The notes under the pieces are model-generated. The model did not search any database. It was given only the letters and a program-made list of their open reading frames with translations, and was not told the origin of the DNA. A stretch of DNA of 64,000 bases, from assembly GCA_046290435.1 (NCBI GenBank), contig JBKAGO010000032.1, positions 248,001 through 312,000 on the forward strand. The letters are read 5' to 3'. This DNA is from CAVQUE01 sp046290435 (GTDB lineage Bacteria > Actinomycetota > Acidimicrobiia > Acidimicrobiales > UBA8592). Positions 8,620 to 16,530 of this stretch are shown here, in pieces; position 1 is the first letter of the stretch, and the number at the start of each line of letters is the position of its first letter. A program made the translations under genes and the position numbers.

Positions 8620-9963
8620 ATGACAGCCATTGCCGTCCGGACATCGCCCGCACCGATCACGGGCCTCCCGGATACGACCGCACCCAGTGCCGCGAAGGAT
8701 CGAGTGCTCGCCCTCGACGTGTTGCGCGGCATCGCCATCTTGGGAACCCTCGCCACCAACATCGGGGCCTTCATCTGGATCAGCGGGGATTCGCTCATCA
8801 GCGACGAGGCCTCGAGATGGATCGATTTCGCCTACGGCTTGGTCACCAACGGGTACTGGATCGGGCTCCTGACGATCATGTTCGGCATCGGCCTGATGAT
8901 CCAGCGCGAGTCCTCGGTCCGCCGGGGCGAACCATGGCTCGGCAGCTATCCGTGGCGGGCCGTGCTCCTCATCGTCGAGGGCTTCCTCAACTACCTGTTC
9001 ATCGTGCAGTTCGACGTCCTCATGGGGTACGGGCTCACAGCGCTGTTCGTGTGCGTCGTGGTGATGACACCGAAACGGGTCCAGACGATCGTGCTCGCCC
9101 TCGGCGTCGTTGCCCACCTGGCGTACATCACCTACCTGACCATCACCACGAACTCGTTGGGCAGATTCGGCCGATTCGACGAGGCGGGCAGATCCGTCAT
9201 CGACGACCGCAGCGCACTGTTCGTCGACGCTGGCCGCACCGGCATCGACTCGACCCGCGGTAGCGGCAGGTTTGTCGATGATTTCGATGGCTTCGGGTAC
9301 TGGGACAGCGTCCGATCAAACCTCGAGTTCTTCTGGGACGGTGGCCGCGACGAGATCAAGATCATGTTCCTCATGGGCATCGGTGTCTTCCTGCTCGGGG
9401 CCCGCCTGTGGGACGCAGGCCTGTTCCGACCCGAATCGGTCCGTCTCCGCAAGCGGCTGATGTGGATCGGCTTCGGTATCGGACTCCCCATCGACTGGGG
9501 GCTCCGGACACTCATGCACTTCGACCCCGATGGCACCGCTGCCCGCTGGGCCGGCATGTACGTCCGCTACGCCACGGCGACCATCGTCGCCTTCGGCGTC
9601 CTCGCCCTCGTCGCCCACTTCTACGCAGGACGTGACCGAACGGGGCGTGTGGGTTCGATGCTCGCCAACGTCGGACGCATGGCGCTGTCGACCTACCTCC
9701 TCCAGAACATCCTGGGCGTCGTGGTGTTCGGCCCCCAGTTCTTCGACCTCGGATCCGAGATCCCGTTCAGCCTCGGCGCCCTCGATCTCGTGATCGGCAC
9801 CGCCCTCATCGGCGCCATCCTCATCGTGTTCGCCACGCTGTGGCTCCGGCGCTTCGAGCGAGGCCCCATGGAAACCCTCAGCCACACCACCCACGCCTGG
9901 CTCGTCCGCAACACCACCGGACGCCTGTCCGCCCGTCGCAACGTTCCTCATGTCCAGTCGTAG
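8620..9963 (+). CDS. DUF418 family integral membrane protein
   Basis: 447 residues with about ten hydrophobic segments. The opening motif VLALDVLRGIAILGTLATNI is the hallmark of the DUF418/YeiB family, and the C-terminal DUF418 core (GRMALSTYLLQNILGVVVF) is present. An inserted hydrophilic loop (about residues 180-235, rich in Asp and Arg) lies between membrane segments. The family is of unknown function; it belongs to the acyltransferase-3-like membrane proteins by fold prediction. The start is uncertain: the ATG at 8620 is near the conserved motif, but an in-frame ATG at 8554 exists, and neither has a clear ribosome-binding site. Confidence 0.88.
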   Translation: MTAIAVRTSPAPITGLPDTTAPSAAKDRVLALDVLRGIAILGTLATNIGAFIWISGDSLISDEASRWIDFAYGLVTNGYWIGLLTIMFGIGLMIQRESSVRRGEPWLGSYPWRAVLLIVEGFLNYLFIVQFDVLMGYGLTALFVCVVVMTPKRVQTIVLALGVVAHLAYITYLTITTNSLGRFGRFDEAGRSVIDDRSALFVDAGRTGIDSTRGSGRFVDDFDGFGYWDSVRSNLEFFWDGGRDEIKIMFLMGIGVFLLGARLWDAGLFRPESVRLRKRLMWIGFGIGLPIDWGLRTLMHFDPDGTAARWAGMYVRYATATIVAFGVLALVAHFYAGRDRTGRVGSMLANVGRMALSTYLLQNILGVVVFGPQFFDLGSEIPFSLGALDLVIGTALIGAILIVFATLWLRRFERGPMETLSHTTHAWLVRNTTGRLSARRNVPHVQS

Positions 9964-10050
9964 CAGGTCTGCTCGTCTGCAGTCCGTGGCTACCGAAAGC
10001 GTGAGAGCCACGAACTCCCGGGAGCGGGAGGCCACCTGGGCTGCCCTTCG

Positions 10051-10263
10051 TCAGGCGAGCCCGGCCAGGCGGTAGAGCACGAGCGAACCGGCGACCGCCA
10101 CGTTGAGGCTCGCTCCCCTGCCGATCATCGGGATCTGCACCACGTCGTCGATCAGGGGCCAGGCCTCGTCAGCAATGCCGTGTCGCTCGTGGCCCAACAG
10201 CACGACCGTGCGATCTCGGGCCGGGTCGAGCAGGGGCAACGGAATCGCATCGTCGGCGAGCTC
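10051..10263 (-). pseudogene. SpoU/TrmH family RNA methyltransferase, C-terminal fragment
   Basis: About 70 residues matching the C-terminal SAM-binding knot of SpoU/TrmH 2'-O-methyltransferases: ELADDAIPLPLLDPARD, then TVVLLGHERHGI (motif 2) and IPMIGRGASLNVAVAGSLVL (motif 3), ending YRLAGLA. The N-terminal half is missing; homology stops at 10263 where CoA transferase sequence begins in the opposite orientation. A matching N-terminal half lies at 53,347-53,706 on the same strand. The two pieces together would give almost a full gene, lacking only a short middle stretch. Confidence 0.85.
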
Positions 10264-10473
10264 CATCTGCGGGCATTGCATCCCCGCCTGATCTATGCCG
10301 GGGTCACCGGCTTCGGCCTCGACGGGCCGATGCGCGATGCCCCGGCGTACGACCCGATCATCCAGGCCCAGACCGGATTCACGGCCGTGCAGGGCCAACA
10401 CATGGATCTCGCCATGACCGACGCCGCGCTCTACTTCCTCTTCCCCGACGGCTTCATGCATCACACGCTGCTC
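10264..10473 (+). pseudogene. CoA transferase fragment, degenerate copy of 54,114-54,440
   Basis: Near-identical to the middle of the intact CoA transferase at 53,785-54,975 (NPRLIYAGVTGFGLDGPMRD and the following residues). A 117-bp internal deletion joins the two copies of the 7-mer AGGGCCA found in the intact gene at 54,236 and 54,353. The deletion keeps the frame but removes the stretch holding the catalytic aspartate. The 5' third and the 3' part of the gene are gone. It cannot be active. Confidence 0.9.
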
Positions 10474-10563
10474 ACCGAGCGCAGTGGCTTCGGCGACGAC
10501 CGGCTGAGGCAACGGGTCGTCGGGAGGCCATCGACCAGGCCGCCATGGGCTGAGCGCCCCGGC

Positions 10564-10589
10564 GATCGGGCGCGCAGGCGCGCCCGATC
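10564..10589. terminator. Perfect 12-bp inverted repeat between convergent genes
   Basis: GATCGGGCGCGC, loop AG, then GCGCGCCCGATC. It lies between the CoA transferase remnant (+) and the HNH endonuclease (-), as expected of a bidirectional terminator. The paralogous site at 55,086-55,111 has the same stem with compensatory changes in two adjacent pairs, which supports a real structure. Confidence 0.75.
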
Positions 10590-10636
10590 TGGCCCCGATG
10601 AGGGGCCGAGACGGGTCCGGGCACGACGACGGGTGA

Positions 10637-11995
10637 TCAGAGGATGCGGTTGCCGTCGGGGTCGTAGACGGCGATGGTGCCGTCGTCGAGGCGTTCGGCG
10701 CGGTAGCCGAGGTTGCGGAGCCGGTTGTGGCAACCGCAGCCCGGACCTGCGTTGTCCTGGTTGGTCTCGCCGTGGTCGCCCCACGGGATGAGATGGTCGA
10801 TCTCGCAGTCGGTCACCGGAATCCAACAGCCGGGCCAGTAGCAGATGATCGCGGTGATCCGGGCCGCGAGCGCGGCGTTGTCGCGGAAGAAGCGACTCTT
10901 GCGGGACATGTCGATGGCGGTGCCCTTGGCGTCGACCACGACCCGGCGGATGTGGCCGACGAGGGCCGCGGCGACAGCGGCGGCGGGGTCCACGGGACGG
11001 CCGTCGAGGGTCTCGCAGCGCCGGCCGGGCCGGAGCGGATCGTCGGGGGCCAGGGGCGCGCCGGCGTGCGCTGCGGCGTAGCGCTCGAACGTGTGCTGAT
11101 CGATCACCAGATTCGCGACCACCTGACAGCCGTTCTGTCCGGGCAACGTCGACGAGGCGCGCCTTGCCATCTCCATCAACGCATCCCAGCGGCGCTGCTG
11201 GGGCGTGCGGGCGAGATGCTGGGCGAGGCCGTCGATGTCGCCGAGGCGTTCCTTTGCCTCGGTCCAGTCCAGCTGGAACTGCTCTTCGACGAACCGGCGG
11301 AAGATGGCGTCGAGTTCGGCACCGTCGTTGGATCCGCCACCGCCGGAGAGCCTCCAGGACGTGTCGAAGTCCTGCACCAGCTTCGCATCGCGGTTGCGGT
11401 GATGGCGCTGGTGCCGGTCCTCGGCACCGTCCTCGTCGGCCCGGTCGACCCAGCCGGCGACCAGGCGCTCGAAGGCCCAGTGGTCGAAGCGGGGATCGAG
11501 TGCCTGCCCGACGAACCACCCCTCGGTGGCGATCAACTGCTCGCGGACCCTCGGATTCGCCCACGCCCGAGCGATGAGCGCGACGTAGTCGGCCGAGACC
11601 CGACCGGCCTCGAACGCCGCCTTGAACAGCGGCAGGTCCCGCAGCGCGCGGGCGGACTGATCCAACCGCAGCGCGGTCGATCCGGACAGGCGCCCGTGGT
11701 GGCGGACCATGACCTTGGCGGACCGATGCCCATCACGGCGATGGGTACCGGCACGATCGATCGCATCGACCGCACCCACCCGGACCGCTTCGACCCGGCG
11801 GACCTGCCCCTCGAGTGCCTGCACCAGCAGCCGCGCGGCCTCGGCGTTCGGTGCGGAGAACCCGGCGCCGAGCATCTCGTCGAGGGCTTCGGTCATCTTC
11901 GCCAAACCGGCGACGAACCCATCCTCCGACACGACGCAGCCGCGATCGCGGGCCGTGGCAGCAGGACCGACGGCGTCCGGAAGGATCGAAGTCAT
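10637..11995 (-). CDS. HNH endonuclease, DUF222 / 13E12-repeat family
   Basis: 452 residues. The N-terminal helical DUF222 domain (about residues 20-330; ALRLDQSARALRDLPLFKAA and DPRFDHWAFERLVAGWVDRA) is followed by a C-terminal HNH nuclease domain: CYWPGCWIPVTDCEIDHLIP, then GCHNRLRNLG. The four-cysteine plus DH pattern is complete, so the nuclease is probably active. These genes are multicopy and possibly mobile in actinobacteria, with no settled function. The ATG at 11,995 was chosen because the conserved region follows; an upstream ATG at 12,100 would add 35 unconserved residues. A broken paralogue lies at 55,162-55,580. Confidence 0.92.
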   Translation of the reverse strand: MTSILPDAVGPAATARDRGCVVSEDGFVAGLAKMTEALDEMLGAGFSAPNAEAARLLVQALEGQVRRVEAVRVGAVDAIDRAGTHRRDGHRSAKVMVRHHGRLSGSTALRLDQSARALRDLPLFKAAFEAGRVSADYVALIARAWANPRVREQLIATEGWFVGQALDPRFDHWAFERLVAGWVDRADEDGAEDRHQRHHRNRDAKLVQDFDTSWRLSGGGGSNDGAELDAIFRRFVEEQFQLDWTEAKERLGDIDGLAQHLARTPQQRRWDALMEMARRASSTLPGQNGCQVVANLVIDQHTFERYAAAHAGAPLAPDDPLRPGRRCETLDGRPVDPAAAVAAALVGHIRRVVVDAKGTAIDMSRKSRFFRDNAALAARITAIICYWPGCWIPVTDCEIDHLIPWGDHGETNQDNAGPGCGCHNRLRNLGYRAERLDDGTIAVYDPDGNRIL

Positions 11996-12147
11996 GGAAC
12001 CCACAGTAATCAGGGGGTATGACAAAGTAGTCCGGAACGACCTTGCATGTACTGAAAGAAATCTCAGAATCCCGAGATGATCGGAAAGTCGCATCAACAC
12101 GACGTGTTCAATGCTGTCCGACCACTCGGCCGAGGCAGATCTCCCGC

Positions 12148-12495
12148 TCAGGCCAGGCCGGTGCTCTCGTCGCCAGCCGCAGGGTCCGGTCGAGCTACGT
12201 CGCGATGGAACTCCAGGGCGAAGGCGACCGGCTCGGGCAGGTCCAGATGGTGGGGCCGACCGGGCGGGATGACCACCGATCCTCCGGCCTCCACACGTCG
12301 GGGAGCGTCGGGGGCGTCGCCGAAGACGAACTCCAGCGCACCGGCGTGCACGACCAGCCGGGCCCAGACCCCTTCTGCGACACGGTGCTCGCGGCGCAGC
12401 CCGGCGGGATGGTTCTCGTGGTCGAACACGGCGGTCGTCCGGACGTGTTCGAGGCCGGTCGGCAGTTCGTCGTCCACTTGGTCATCCTGGCGCAC
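12148..12495 (-). CDS. DUF1971 / cupin-like small protein
   Basis: 115 residues resembling DUF1971 (tellurite-resistance TehB-associated, cupin-fold) proteins: LPTGLEHVRTTAVFDHENHP, GVWARLVVHAGALEF, and the cupin-type IPPGRPHHLDLPEPVAFALE. Histidines in the PPGRPHH motif could bind metal. Its biochemical role is not established. It lies directly downstream of the toxin gene on the same strand (35 nt gap). No copy is visible in the paralogous 55-kb segment. Confidence 0.8.
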   Translation of the reverse strand: MRQDDQVDDELPTGLEHVRTTAVFDHENHPAGLRREHRVAEGVWARLVVHAGALEFVFGDAPDAPRRVEAGGSVVIPPGRPHHLDLPEPVAFALEFHRDVARPDPAAGDESTGLA

Positions 12496-12530
12496 TTCGT
12501 CTTCGGCGGGTGGGCGCGCCCCGGTCGTCG

Positions 12531-12848
12531 TCAGAGGGCGAGGATCGCTCGCAGGCCGTCGTCGATGGCCTTCCCGAGCGCTGCCGGGAGGCGTCCCGAC
12601 TGCTCCCCCAGTAGCGAGCGGTCGACGAGTTCGAGTCCGAGAGGGACGGCGACGGAGTCCTTTGGCAGACCGGTCACGGCTGCGGGGAGCAGCACGTTGC
12701 CGGCGATGCCGGCCCGGTCGAGGTTCGACGTCAGCGGCACGACGTGGGTCTGCCAGACGTCGACGCCGAGCACGTCATCGGACGACACCACGACGCAGGG
12801 CCGCCGTTTGTCGAGCTCGATCCAGTAGACGCCACCCCGCGCTACCAA
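12531..12848 (-). CDS. MazF/PemK-like toxin (endoribonuclease)
   Basis: 105 residues with the PemK/MazF fold pattern: RGGVYWIELDKRRPCVVVSS at the N-terminus, then HVVPLTSNLDRAG and NVLLP, and a DRSLLGEQSGRLP helix near the end. MazF toxins cleave mRNA and are neutralised by the antitoxin encoded immediately upstream. The start is inferred as TTG at 12,848, overlapping the antitoxin stop by 7 nt, since no ATG or GTG precedes the conserved GGVYW; GGAG lies about 10 nt before it. Translational coupling to the antitoxin is likely. Confidence 0.88.
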   Translation of the reverse strand: MVARGGVYWIELDKRRPCVVVSSDDVLGVDVWQTHVVPLTSNLDRAGIAGNVLLPAAVTGLPKDSVAVPLGLELVDRSLLGEQSGRLPAALGKAIDDGLRAILAL

Positions 12849-13072
12849 GGCGCCGACCGCTCCATCCGCTCGCCCACCGCACGCGAATCCTCGGGCGTCG
12901 GCGGCCTCGCCTCGGCGAGGGCGGCATCGATCAACAGCTGCCGACCGAGACTCTCCTCGGACTGGGCGGCATGGCGGCGCAGCTGGTCGGTGACCCACCG
13001 GGAGAACGGCACATCGAGGCTCTCGATGATCGGCAGGACATCGTCGGGCACACTGATCGTCTTGTTGGGCAC
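12842..13072 (-). CDS. Antitoxin of the MazEF/PemIK-like pair
   Basis: 76 residues with a GTG start. PNKTISVPDDVLPIIESLDV resembles a ribbon-helix-helix DNA-binding domain, followed by a charged helical tail (SLGRQLLIDAALAEARPPTP) that would wrap the toxin. It precedes and overlaps the toxin gene. A pair of TACGTA sites lies right at its start and is a likely autoregulatory operator. A decayed copy of its C-terminal half is found at 55,762-55,849. Confidence 0.82.
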   Translation of the reverse strand: MPNKTISVPDDVLPIIESLDVPFSRWVTDQLRRHAAQSEESLGRQLLIDAALAEARPPTPEDSRAVGERMERSAPW

Positions 13073-13073
13073 G

Positions 13074-13092
13074 TACGTACTCTACATACGTA
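13074..13092. promoter_or_regulatory. Paired TACGTA sites in front of the antitoxin
   Basis: Two self-complementary TACGTA hexamers at 13,074-13,079 and 13,087-13,092 lie 2 nt from the antitoxin start codon. Ribbon-helix-helix antitoxins bind paired short palindromes, so this is the probable operator of the toxin-antitoxin operon. Confidence 0.55.
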
Positions 13093-13166
13093 TCTCGCCA
13101 GCGGGTAACCCGGCCGATCAGAGCGGATCTGTCACCCGGGGTCGGGGTCGGTGGGATCGTAGGGGT

Positions 13167-13631
13167 GTGCGGATCGCCGATCTCACCAGCTGCTACGAGA
13201 AGAACGCAGAGGCCCTGACTCGTTTCGCCGCGACCGTGGTGGGCTCCGACGACGCCGATGACGTGGTGTCCGATGCCGTCGTCGGAGTGCTGCGCTCGTC
13301 GCCCACCCACGTCGACGACATGACCGCCTACCTCTACCGGGCGGTTGCCAATGCGGCCAAGAAGCACTGGCGGTCGCTCAGCAGGCGCGAGCGCCGAGAG
13401 CGCGCCACCGCCCAGACAGATCTCGTGGACGTCGCGTTCGCCGACCCGGCGATCGCAGCGTCGCTCATGGCACTCAGCCCCCAACAGCGGGCCGTCGTGC
13501 ACCTGACGTACTGGGAGGACCTGACCCCAGCGATGGTGGCGATCCACCTGGGTGTGAGCGACGGCACCGTCCGTCGCCAGCTCGCCCGTGCCCGCAGCCG
13601 ACTCTCCGAGGTGCTCGATGGACATCGATGA
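13167..13631 (+). CDS. ECF-type RNA polymerase sigma factor
   Basis: 154 residues from a GTG start. Region 2 is visible as FAATVVGSDDADDVVSDAVV (about residues 20-40) and AYLYRAVANAAKKHWRSLSR. Region 4 carries the helix-turn-helix (LTPAMVAIHLGVSDGTVRRQ, then LARARSRL). It overlaps the next gene by 14 nt, a common arrangement for a sigma factor and its membrane anti-sigma partner. The target promoters are unknown. A 110-bp fragment of this gene is duplicated at 55,850-55,961. Confidence 0.9.
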   Translation: MRIADLTSCYEKNAEALTRFAATVVGSDDADDVVSDAVVGVLRSSPTHVDDMTAYLYRAVANAAKKHWRSLSRRERRERATAQTDLVDVAFADPAIAASLMALSPQQRAVVHLTYWEDLTPAMVAIHLGVSDGTVRRQLARARSRLSEVLDGHR

Positions 13632-14901
13632 CGACGAACGGCGCGCCGTGCGACGCGTGATCGAGGCGTTCGGCGACCGGGCGACCCCGCCGCCGGCCTT
13701 CGACGACCTCCGCCTCGCCGCGGACGGTCGCCCGACGCGCAGGCCGGTCCGAGCCATGGCCGTCGCGGCGAGCGTGGCCGTCGTGCTCGTCGTCGCAGCG
13801 ATCATCGGGTTGAACCACACCAGCGACGACTCCGACGAGATCGTGACCACCATCGACCGCCCGGACACCGCCGAGGAGCCCGCCGACCCAGCTCGAGCCG
13901 AGCCGTCCCCCGGCGACGTCGACGACATCGACAGCGGCGACCAGGCGGCTGCCGGGGCTTGCGCCGATGACCTCGCCGCCTTCGCCGGTGTGCTGCGCAC
14001 CGGGCTGTTCCCCATCGACTACGGCGCAGCCGGCGACCTCGATGAGCTCGTGCGCCGATCCGACCTCGTGATCGCCGGTACGGCCCGGTCGGCCGTTCGT
14101 TCGAGCGAGGGATCCGAGACGTGGACCCTCGTCGACGTCGAGGACATCGAGGTCCTCCACACGACGGGAGGCGCAGCCCCGCCCTCGACGATCGCGTTCT
14201 CGTCCGTGTGGACCTCCGGACGGCCCGACCCCGATCCGCTGGGCGCGGAGGTCACCGCCGGTGCCGACATCGCCGTGATCGCCTTCCTGACGGCCTTCGA
14301 TCCCGCACCTGGCGGCTACGCCGTCGATCCGCAAGGGCTCTTCCTCGCGTGCCCGGCCACCGACGTACCCCCCGCCCGCGCGCTCGACCCGCTTCCAATC
14401 GAGGTCGGTGGGCTCGCCTTGGACGAAGTCGTCGCAGCCATCAGGTCGACGAGCGCCAACATGCTCGAGGGCTGGGCCACCGCAGTCGACGGCCCGGTCG
14501 TCCGCTGGCCGGAATCACCCACGGGAGGCGCAAGCGGCGAGGCCGAGGTCGGCGGTGTCGTCGCCCTCGAGGAGGGATGCCTGTACCTCAGCGAGGGCGA
14601 TGAGGTCAGGCACCCCGTCGTCTGGCCCGCCGGGACCACCTGGGACCCGGATCGCATGGCTGTCATCCTGCCCAGGGGAACCGAGGTCAGGTCTGGAGAC
14701 CGCGTCGAGGGCAGCGGCGGCTTCGGTCGCCTCCGGTCCCTGCGCCAGTCCCGGGCTCTCGGTCCCGAGGCGATCGAACTCCTGGCGCGGTGCGCGGATG
14801 GCGGCGATATCGCCTCCCTCGACAACGACCCCGGCGGCGTTCGGGCCTGCGTGGTGAACGCCGGCGAGAACTTCTGCGCTCAGGTGACGATCACGGACTG
14901 A
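13618..14901 (+). CDS. Membrane-anchored probable anti-sigma / sensor protein
   Basis: 427 residues. An acidic cytoplasmic N-terminus of about 50 residues (DIDDDERRAVRRVIEAFGDR) precedes one membrane helix (AVAASVAVVLVVAAIIGLNH, about residues 48-68). The long extracytoplasmic part has no domain I recognise and several cysteines (CADDLAAF, FLACPATD, EEGCLYL, CADGG, ACVVNAGENFC) that could form disulfides. The overlap with the ECF sigma gene and the topology point to an anti-sigma factor sensing an envelope signal. That role is inferred from context, not from a known anti-sigma motif. Confidence 0.72.
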   Translation: MDIDDDERRAVRRVIEAFGDRATPPPAFDDLRLAADGRPTRRPVRAMAVAASVAVVLVVAAIIGLNHTSDDSDEIVTTIDRPDTAEEPADPARAEPSPGDVDDIDSGDQAAAGACADDLAAFAGVLRTGLFPIDYGAAGDLDELVRRSDLVIAGTARSAVRSSEGSETWTLVDVEDIEVLHTTGGAAPPSTIAFSSVWTSGRPDPDPLGAEVTAGADIAVIAFLTAFDPAPGGYAVDPQGLFLACPATDVPPARALDPLPIEVGGLALDEVVAAIRSTSANMLEGWATAVDGPVVRWPESPTGGASGEAEVGGVVALEEGCLYLSEGDEVRHPVVWPAGTTWDPDRMAVILPRGTEVRSGDRVEGSGGFGRLRSLRQSRALGPEAIELLARCADGGDIASLDNDPGGVRACVVNAGENFCAQVTITD

Positions 14902-14902
14902 C

Positions 14903-14946
14903 CGAGTTCGACGGGGCCTCGACGAGGCCTCGTCGGCAGGAACTCG
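14903..14946. terminator. Nested inverted repeats between convergent genes
   Basis: An outer pair CGAGTTC/GAACTCG (14,903-14,909 and 14,940-14,946) encloses a perfect palindrome GACGAGGCCTCGTC (14,921-14,934). It lies between the anti-sigma gene (+) and the nitroreductase (-), fitting a bidirectional terminator. Confidence 0.6.
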
Positions 14947-14983
14947 TTGCGGAACGGACCCGCGGATGCCGGGACCGACGGCC

Positions 14984-15643
14984 TCAGGCCTCGCCGTCGT
15001 CCCAACGCTCGTAGCGCAACAGGTCGTCGACCGGCAGGCGGGACAGCTTGGTGAGCCGGCGACGGGGATGGCCGATCGGGAGTACGGCGGCAAGCGCGAC
15101 GTGGGACGGGAAGCCGAGCGCCTCCTGGGCGGCGGCCTCCTCGCCGACGCACATCGTCGTCAGAGCACCGGCGAGCCCTCGGTCGCGCGCAGCGAGCAAC
15201 AGGTTCCAGACGAACGGGTAGATCGAGGCGCCGCTGATCACCCCGACCCGGTCCAGGCGGCTGTCGAACGACGCCACCACCGACAGGTCGACACCGACGC
15301 ACAGCAGCACGGGCGCGGCCTCGAGGAACGCCAGGAACTCGACGGGATCGTCGGCGTTCCAGCGCTCCTCCACGTCGACGGACGTCGGCACGATCGTGTT
15401 CCACGGCGCCTCGCCCGCCGCCACCTGCGCCATGTACACCCGCATGGCGGGCTCGGCGGCCCGCCTCAGCGCAGTCTTGGTGGCGCCGTCGCGCACGGCA
15501 ACGACCCGCCACGGCTGGCGGTTGCCGCCGCTCGGGGCGAAGCGCGCCAACGCCATCATGGCCTCGATGTCGGCATCGGACACCGGTTCGTCGGTGAACT
15601 CCCGACAGCTGAACGCGGTGGTCATGACCTCGGCGAGTTCCAT
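14984..15643 (-). CDS. Nitroreductase family FMN oxidoreductase
   Basis: 219 residues. The N-terminal FMN-binding motif is CREFTDEPVSDADIEAMMAL, then RFAPSGGNRQPWRVVAVRDG, typical of the nitroreductase fold. A second signature is GASIYPFVWNLLLAARDRGL, and GFPSHVALAAVLPIGHP near the C-terminus is the usual final strand. Such enzymes reduce nitro groups, quinones or enones with NAD(P)H; the physiological substrate is unknown. The ATG at 15,643 (MELAEVM) was chosen as the start near the conserved region. The N-terminal half is duplicated, broken, at 55,977-56,329. Confidence 0.92.
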   Translation of the reverse strand: MELAEVMTTAFSCREFTDEPVSDADIEAMMALARFAPSGGNRQPWRVVAVRDGATKTALRRAAEPAMRVYMAQVAAGEAPWNTIVPTSVDVEERWNADDPVEFLAFLEAAPVLLCVGVDLSVVASFDSRLDRVGVISGASIYPFVWNLLLAARDRGLAGALTTMCVGEEAAAQEALGFPSHVALAAVLPIGHPRRRLTKLSRLPVDDLLRYERWDDGEA

Positions 15644-15759
15644 GCCGGCGATCATCGCATCCCGAGCGGCAGGGCGTGGGCCGAGCATCGAGCGGGGTCG
15701 TCACCAGCCACAAGATTTCGCACCGAGCCGACGACCGGTCGGGAGCGCAGCAAGGGCGG

Positions 15760-16392
15760 TCAGCGCTTCCGGTGCGGCGTCATCACGGCCACGGGGAGGC
15801 CGAGGCCGTGGATGGCCATGATGTGGCGACCGGGCTGGACGGCCGGCTTCGGGGCGGTTGCGGCATCGCCGGCGACGGCGGCGACCCGGTCGAGATCGGT
15901 TGCCGTCAAGGCGAGGCCCCAGGCGATGGCCGGTCCGGGGTCGTGGGCGGTGTCGTCGCCGACGAGCTCGCAGATGACGTCGCCCATCCAGAAGAACGAC
16001 TGGCGCACGGTGGCCTCGCCCGCCGGGAACCGGCGCTCGCGCCGCAGCTCGAGGCCCGCGTCGACCAGAACCGCAGTGGTGCGGTCGACATCGGGCGAGC
16101 GCACCACGAGATGATCGATGCCCGTGACGCCGTTGGGGTGCTCGACCGGAGCCGACGTGGACAACGCCGCCCCGGCTGCGACGAGCGTGATGCCGTCGAG
16201 GTCGCCGGGGCCGAGGCCCTCGATGGCGAGGCCGCCGATGGCCTCTCCCCCACCGGCGGAGGCTCCGGACAGGGCCAGTGTCGTCGAGCCGACCCGACAG
16301 ACGCCACCGCCGTCGATCGTCTCGACGGCGAACCCGGCCGCACGCCAGGGCTCGGCATCGGCCGCAATGATCACCTCGAGCAGTTGGAACAC
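15760..16392 (-). CDS. Glyoxalase/VOC superfamily protein
   Basis: 210 residues from a GTG start. Two halves with the VOC pattern are visible: an N-terminal LEVIIAADAEPWRAAGFAVE module, and a second one beginning NGVTGIDHLVVRSPDVDRTT with QSFFWMGDVICELVG and GLALTATDLDRVAAVAG. Members are metal-dependent lyases, isomerases or dioxygenases, or non-enzymatic binders. The visible IDHLVV histidine and CELVG glutamate fit a single metal site. Divergent from the PRMT-like gene. A C-terminal fragment is duplicated at 58,743-59,004. Confidence 0.85.
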   Translation of the reverse strand: MFQLLEVIIAADAEPWRAAGFAVETIDGGGVCRVGSTTLALSGASAGGGEAIGGLAIEGLGPGDLDGITLVAAGAALSTSAPVEHPNGVTGIDHLVVRSPDVDRTTAVLVDAGLELRRERRFPAGEATVRQSFFWMGDVICELVGDDTAHDPGPAIAWGLALTATDLDRVAAVAGDAATAPKPAVQPGRHIMAIHGLGLPVAVMTPHRKR

Positions 16393-16530
16393 GCCCCCAT
16401 CATGGCCGCAGGGCCGAGCAGTCGGCGCCACTCGGCGCGACCGGCGGATACCGGCCGCCGCCGACCCGGAGGGGGCCCGGCACTGCAGCGGCAGGCGCAG
16501 TGCGAGCAACGACCGCCGTACCCTGCGGTG

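Larger units (their letters stand above)
10264..16015. repeat. Segment A of a collinear, reciprocally decayed duplication
   Basis: Pieces of this stretch recur in the same order and orientation at 54,114-59,004: CoA transferase, hairpin, HNH endonuclease, antitoxin, sigma factor, a 15-bp scrap of the anti-sigma gene, nitroreductase and VOC protein. In this copy the CoA transferase is broken while the later genes are intact. The flanking SpoU gene is split between the two segments. Confidence 0.85.

Noticed and set aside
10637..11995. HNH endonuclease as part of an active insertion element or intein
   Set aside because: No terminal repeats, target duplication or splicing motifs were found around it; it is a free-standing DUF222-HNH gene.
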